Positions 31,249-32,873 of a stretch of 32,873 nucleotides of DNA are shown here, piece after piece (within the stretch, counting starts at the first letter, position 1; every line of letters starts with the position of its first letter). A program made the position numbers and the translations under genes. Source of the DNA: Pseudomonadota bacterium (GTDB lineage: Bacteria; Pseudomonadota; Alphaproteobacteria; Caulobacterales; Caulobacteraceae). The notes below the pieces were generated by a model. It was given only the letters and a program-made list of their open reading frames with translations, did no database searches and had not been told where the DNA came from. The stretch covers positions 1 to 32,873 of the forward strand of contig JAFAEC010000159.1 of assembly GCA_023424215.1 (NCBI GenBank), written 5' to 3'.

Positions 31249-32873
31249 CCTCGCGCCCCCTTCCCGCCGGTCGTCCGCGCCGCCGTCCCAGCTCCAGACG
31301 CCGTCGGGCCCCTGACGCCAGAGGCCGCCGTGGAGGCCCGAGGTCTCGCTGTCGTTGGGTTCGAGCGCGACTCCGTTGGCGGCGAGGGCGGCCCGAAGGT
31401 CGGGGCTAAAGCGCTCGGTGTCGGCCCCGAAGCCGTCGCCGCGGGCGACCAGGTTGGGCAGGTCGAAGGCCGCCTGCATCGGCAGGCCCCAGTCGAGCAC
31501 GGCGATCAGGGCGCGGGCGTTGTAGGCGAGGATCGACGGTCCGCCCGGCGAGCCGAGCGCGCCGAGGAAGCGGCCGTCGCCGTCGAGGATCAGCACCGGC
31601 GCCATCGACGAGCGCGGCCGCTTGCCCGGCGCCGCGGCGTTGGCCGCCGGAGCCCCGTCGGGGCGGGTCGGGCTGAACGAGAAGTCGGTCAGCTGGTTGT
31701 TGAGGAAGAAGCCGGCGGCCATTCGCCCCGAGCCGAACACGCTCTCCACCGTGGTGGTCATGCTGACGGCGTTCCCCTCGGCGTCGACGATGACGAAGTG
31801 CGAGGTGCCGGCCGGCTCGCGCGTGGCGTCGGGGCCGGCGAAGACGCCGCCCGGCGGCGTTCCCGGCTCGGCGGCGCCGGTCAGGCCCGGGGCCAGGGCG
31901 GCGCGGCCGGCGACGTAGCCGGGGTCCAACAGGCCCTGCACCGGCACGCGAACGAAGGCGGGGTCGCCCACGTAGCGGTCGCGGTCGGCGTACATCAGTC
32001 GCTGCAGCTGGGCGAAGGCGGTCCAGGCCGCGGCGCTGTTCGGGCCCTCGAGGAGGGCGGGCGTCTGCTCGGCCATGAGCAGCAACTGCAGCACGGCGAC
32101 GCCGGACGAGGGCGGCGGGGGCACGCAGATCACATAGACACGGTACGGCCGGCACAGGGCCCCGCGCTCGATGGGCCGGTAGGCGGCCAGGTCGGACCGG
32201 GCCAGCCCCCCCGGGCGGGGCTCGGCGCCCACCGCGGCGACGATCCCGTCGGCGATGCGGCCGCGGTAGAAGGCGTCCGGTCCGCCGGCCGCGATCTCGG
32301 CCACGGTGTCGGCGTAGTCGGGATTGCGCAGGATGTCCCCGGCGACGTAGCGGCCGCCGTCGGGTTTGGTGAAATATTCGTCCGCCCAACGGGTGCGGGC
32401 CTGACCGCGCGTCGCGGCGATGAAGCCGGCCAGCCGCGGGCTGACCACGAAGCCATCGCGCGCCAGGCGTTCGGCGTCGGCGAACAGGCCCGACCACGGC
32501 AGCCGGCCATGGGCGGCCTGGGCCATGGCCAGCATGGCCACCGCGCCGGGCGCCCCCGTCGAGCGGCCGCTGAGCACGGCGTCGGGGAAGGGCAGCGGGC
32601 GGCCGTTCTCGTGGAACAGTTCGGGCGTGGCCGCGGCGGGGGCGGTTTCACGTCCGTCGTAGCTGGTCACCTCGCCGGTCGAGGCGTCGTAGAACATCAT
32701 GAAGGCCCCGCCGCCGAGGCCGGAGGACTGCGGCTCGACGAGACCCAGCACGGCCTGCACCGCCACGGCGGCGTCGACCGCCGAGCCGCCCTCGCGCAGC
32801 ACCCGCATGCCCGCCTCGACGGCCAGCGGATTGGCGGCGGCCACGAACGGACCGCGGGCGGCGGGCGCCGCCG
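31243..32873 (-). CDS. ggt: Gamma-glutamyltransferase, 5' end beyond the window
   Basis: At least 543 codons are present, and the frame runs off the right edge. This Ntn-hydrolase proenzyme cleaves itself before a threonine and then hydrolyses or transfers the gamma-glutamyl group of glutathione in the periplasm. Conserved parts are VAAANPLAVEAG at the edge, GLGGGAFMMFYD, YDGRETAP, ADRDRYVGDP, the autoprocessing site GTSHFVIVDAEGNAVSMT (Thr of GTSHF), GKRPRSSMAP and GSPGGPSI. An in-frame GTG at 32844 is inside the conserved VAAANPL block, so the true start lies outside. Signal peptide and early N-terminus are therefore unseen. The last two residues and the stop are encoded by heptad repeat sequence. 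Confidence 0.95.
   Translation of the reverse strand, partial: AAPAARGPFVAAANPLAVEAGMRVLREGGSAVDAAVAVQAVLGLVEPQSSGLGGGAFMMFYDASTGEVTSYDGRETAPAAATPELFHENGRPLPFPDAVLSGRSTGAPGAVAMLAMAQAAHGRLPWSGLFADAERLARDGFVVSPRLAGFIAATRGQARTRWADEYFTKPDGGRYVAGDILRNPDYADTVAEIAAGGPDAFYRGRIADGIVAAVGAEPRPGGLARSDLAAYRPIERGALCRPYRVYVICVPPPPSSGVAVLQLLLMAEQTPALLEGPNSAAAWTAFAQLQRLMYADRDRYVGDPAFVRVPVQGLLDPGYVAGRAALAPGLTGAAEPGTPPGGVFAGPDATREPAGTSHFVIVDAEGNAVSMTTTVESVFGSGRMAAGFFLNNQLTDFSFSPTRPDGAPAANAAAPGKRPRSSMAPVLILDGDGRFLGALGSPGGPSILAYNARALIAVLDWGLPMQAAFDLPNLVARGDGFGADTERFSPDLRAALAANGVALEPNDSETSGLHGGLWRQGPDGVWSWDGGADDRREGGARQ

Overview
The window is high-GC alphaproteobacterial chromosome. The yidC, EngB, RNase P protein and L34 sequences, the branched-chain dehydrogenase set and the short class Ia ribonucleotide reductase look like Caulobacterales, most likely Brevundimonas. 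The genus is inferred from gene character, not tested by comparison. I see no phage, transposase, CRISPR array, rRNA or tRNA. Most genes are housekeeping or metabolic and tightly packed.

Layout. Positions 1-707 hold no convincing gene but carry a 184-bp inverted-repeat element. Next is a lone PstS-type phosphate-binding lipoprotein (708-1769, minus). A complete branched-chain 2-oxoacid dehydrogenase operon (bkdA1-bkdA2-bkdB-lpdV, 7487 down to 2034) follows, with a divergent Lrp/AsnC regulator at 7635. From 8128 to 12330 there are two alpha/beta hydrolases, a pirin and a luciferase-like oxidoreductase. The block 15383-12368 is rpmH-rnpA-yidC-engB, read leftward from a clear sigma70-type promoter. 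From 15504 to 19785, reading rightward, are a VTT-domain membrane protein, an orphan histidine kinase, a small coiled-coil secreted protein, and a cytochrome b plus sulfite-oxidase-fold pair. nrdB (minus, 20847) and nrdA (plus, 28257) are separated by about 7 kb, yet their upstream regions share sequence boxes. Between them lie a GST, a small lipoprotein, a MASE1-type hybrid kinase, an overlapping nucleotidyltransferase/metallophosphoesterase pair, a VanZ-like protein, and a PAP2 phosphatase followed by a GDT1-type cation transporter. A yybP-ykoY manganese riboswitch sits between those last two. The window ends with an LpxR-like outer membrane protein and a gamma-glutamyltransferase cut by the right edge.

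Things that stand out. (1) The E2 gene has two lipoyl domains made by a 131-residue module duplication. Both linkers are encoded by GC-rich palindromic elements. (2) Seven-base tandem repeats (AGGCAGT/AGGCAAC type) sit on or next to the stop codons of three genes and form inverted arms. (3) The Mn riboswitch begins inside the upstream PAP2 gene, whose TAG stop is part of the conserved GGGGAGTAG motif. (4) The nucleotidyltransferase/metallophosphoesterase pair is the best candidate for an undescribed two-gene system, although its function cannot be read from the sequence. (5) The two RNR genes share paired, helically phased upstream boxes resembling NrdR sites.
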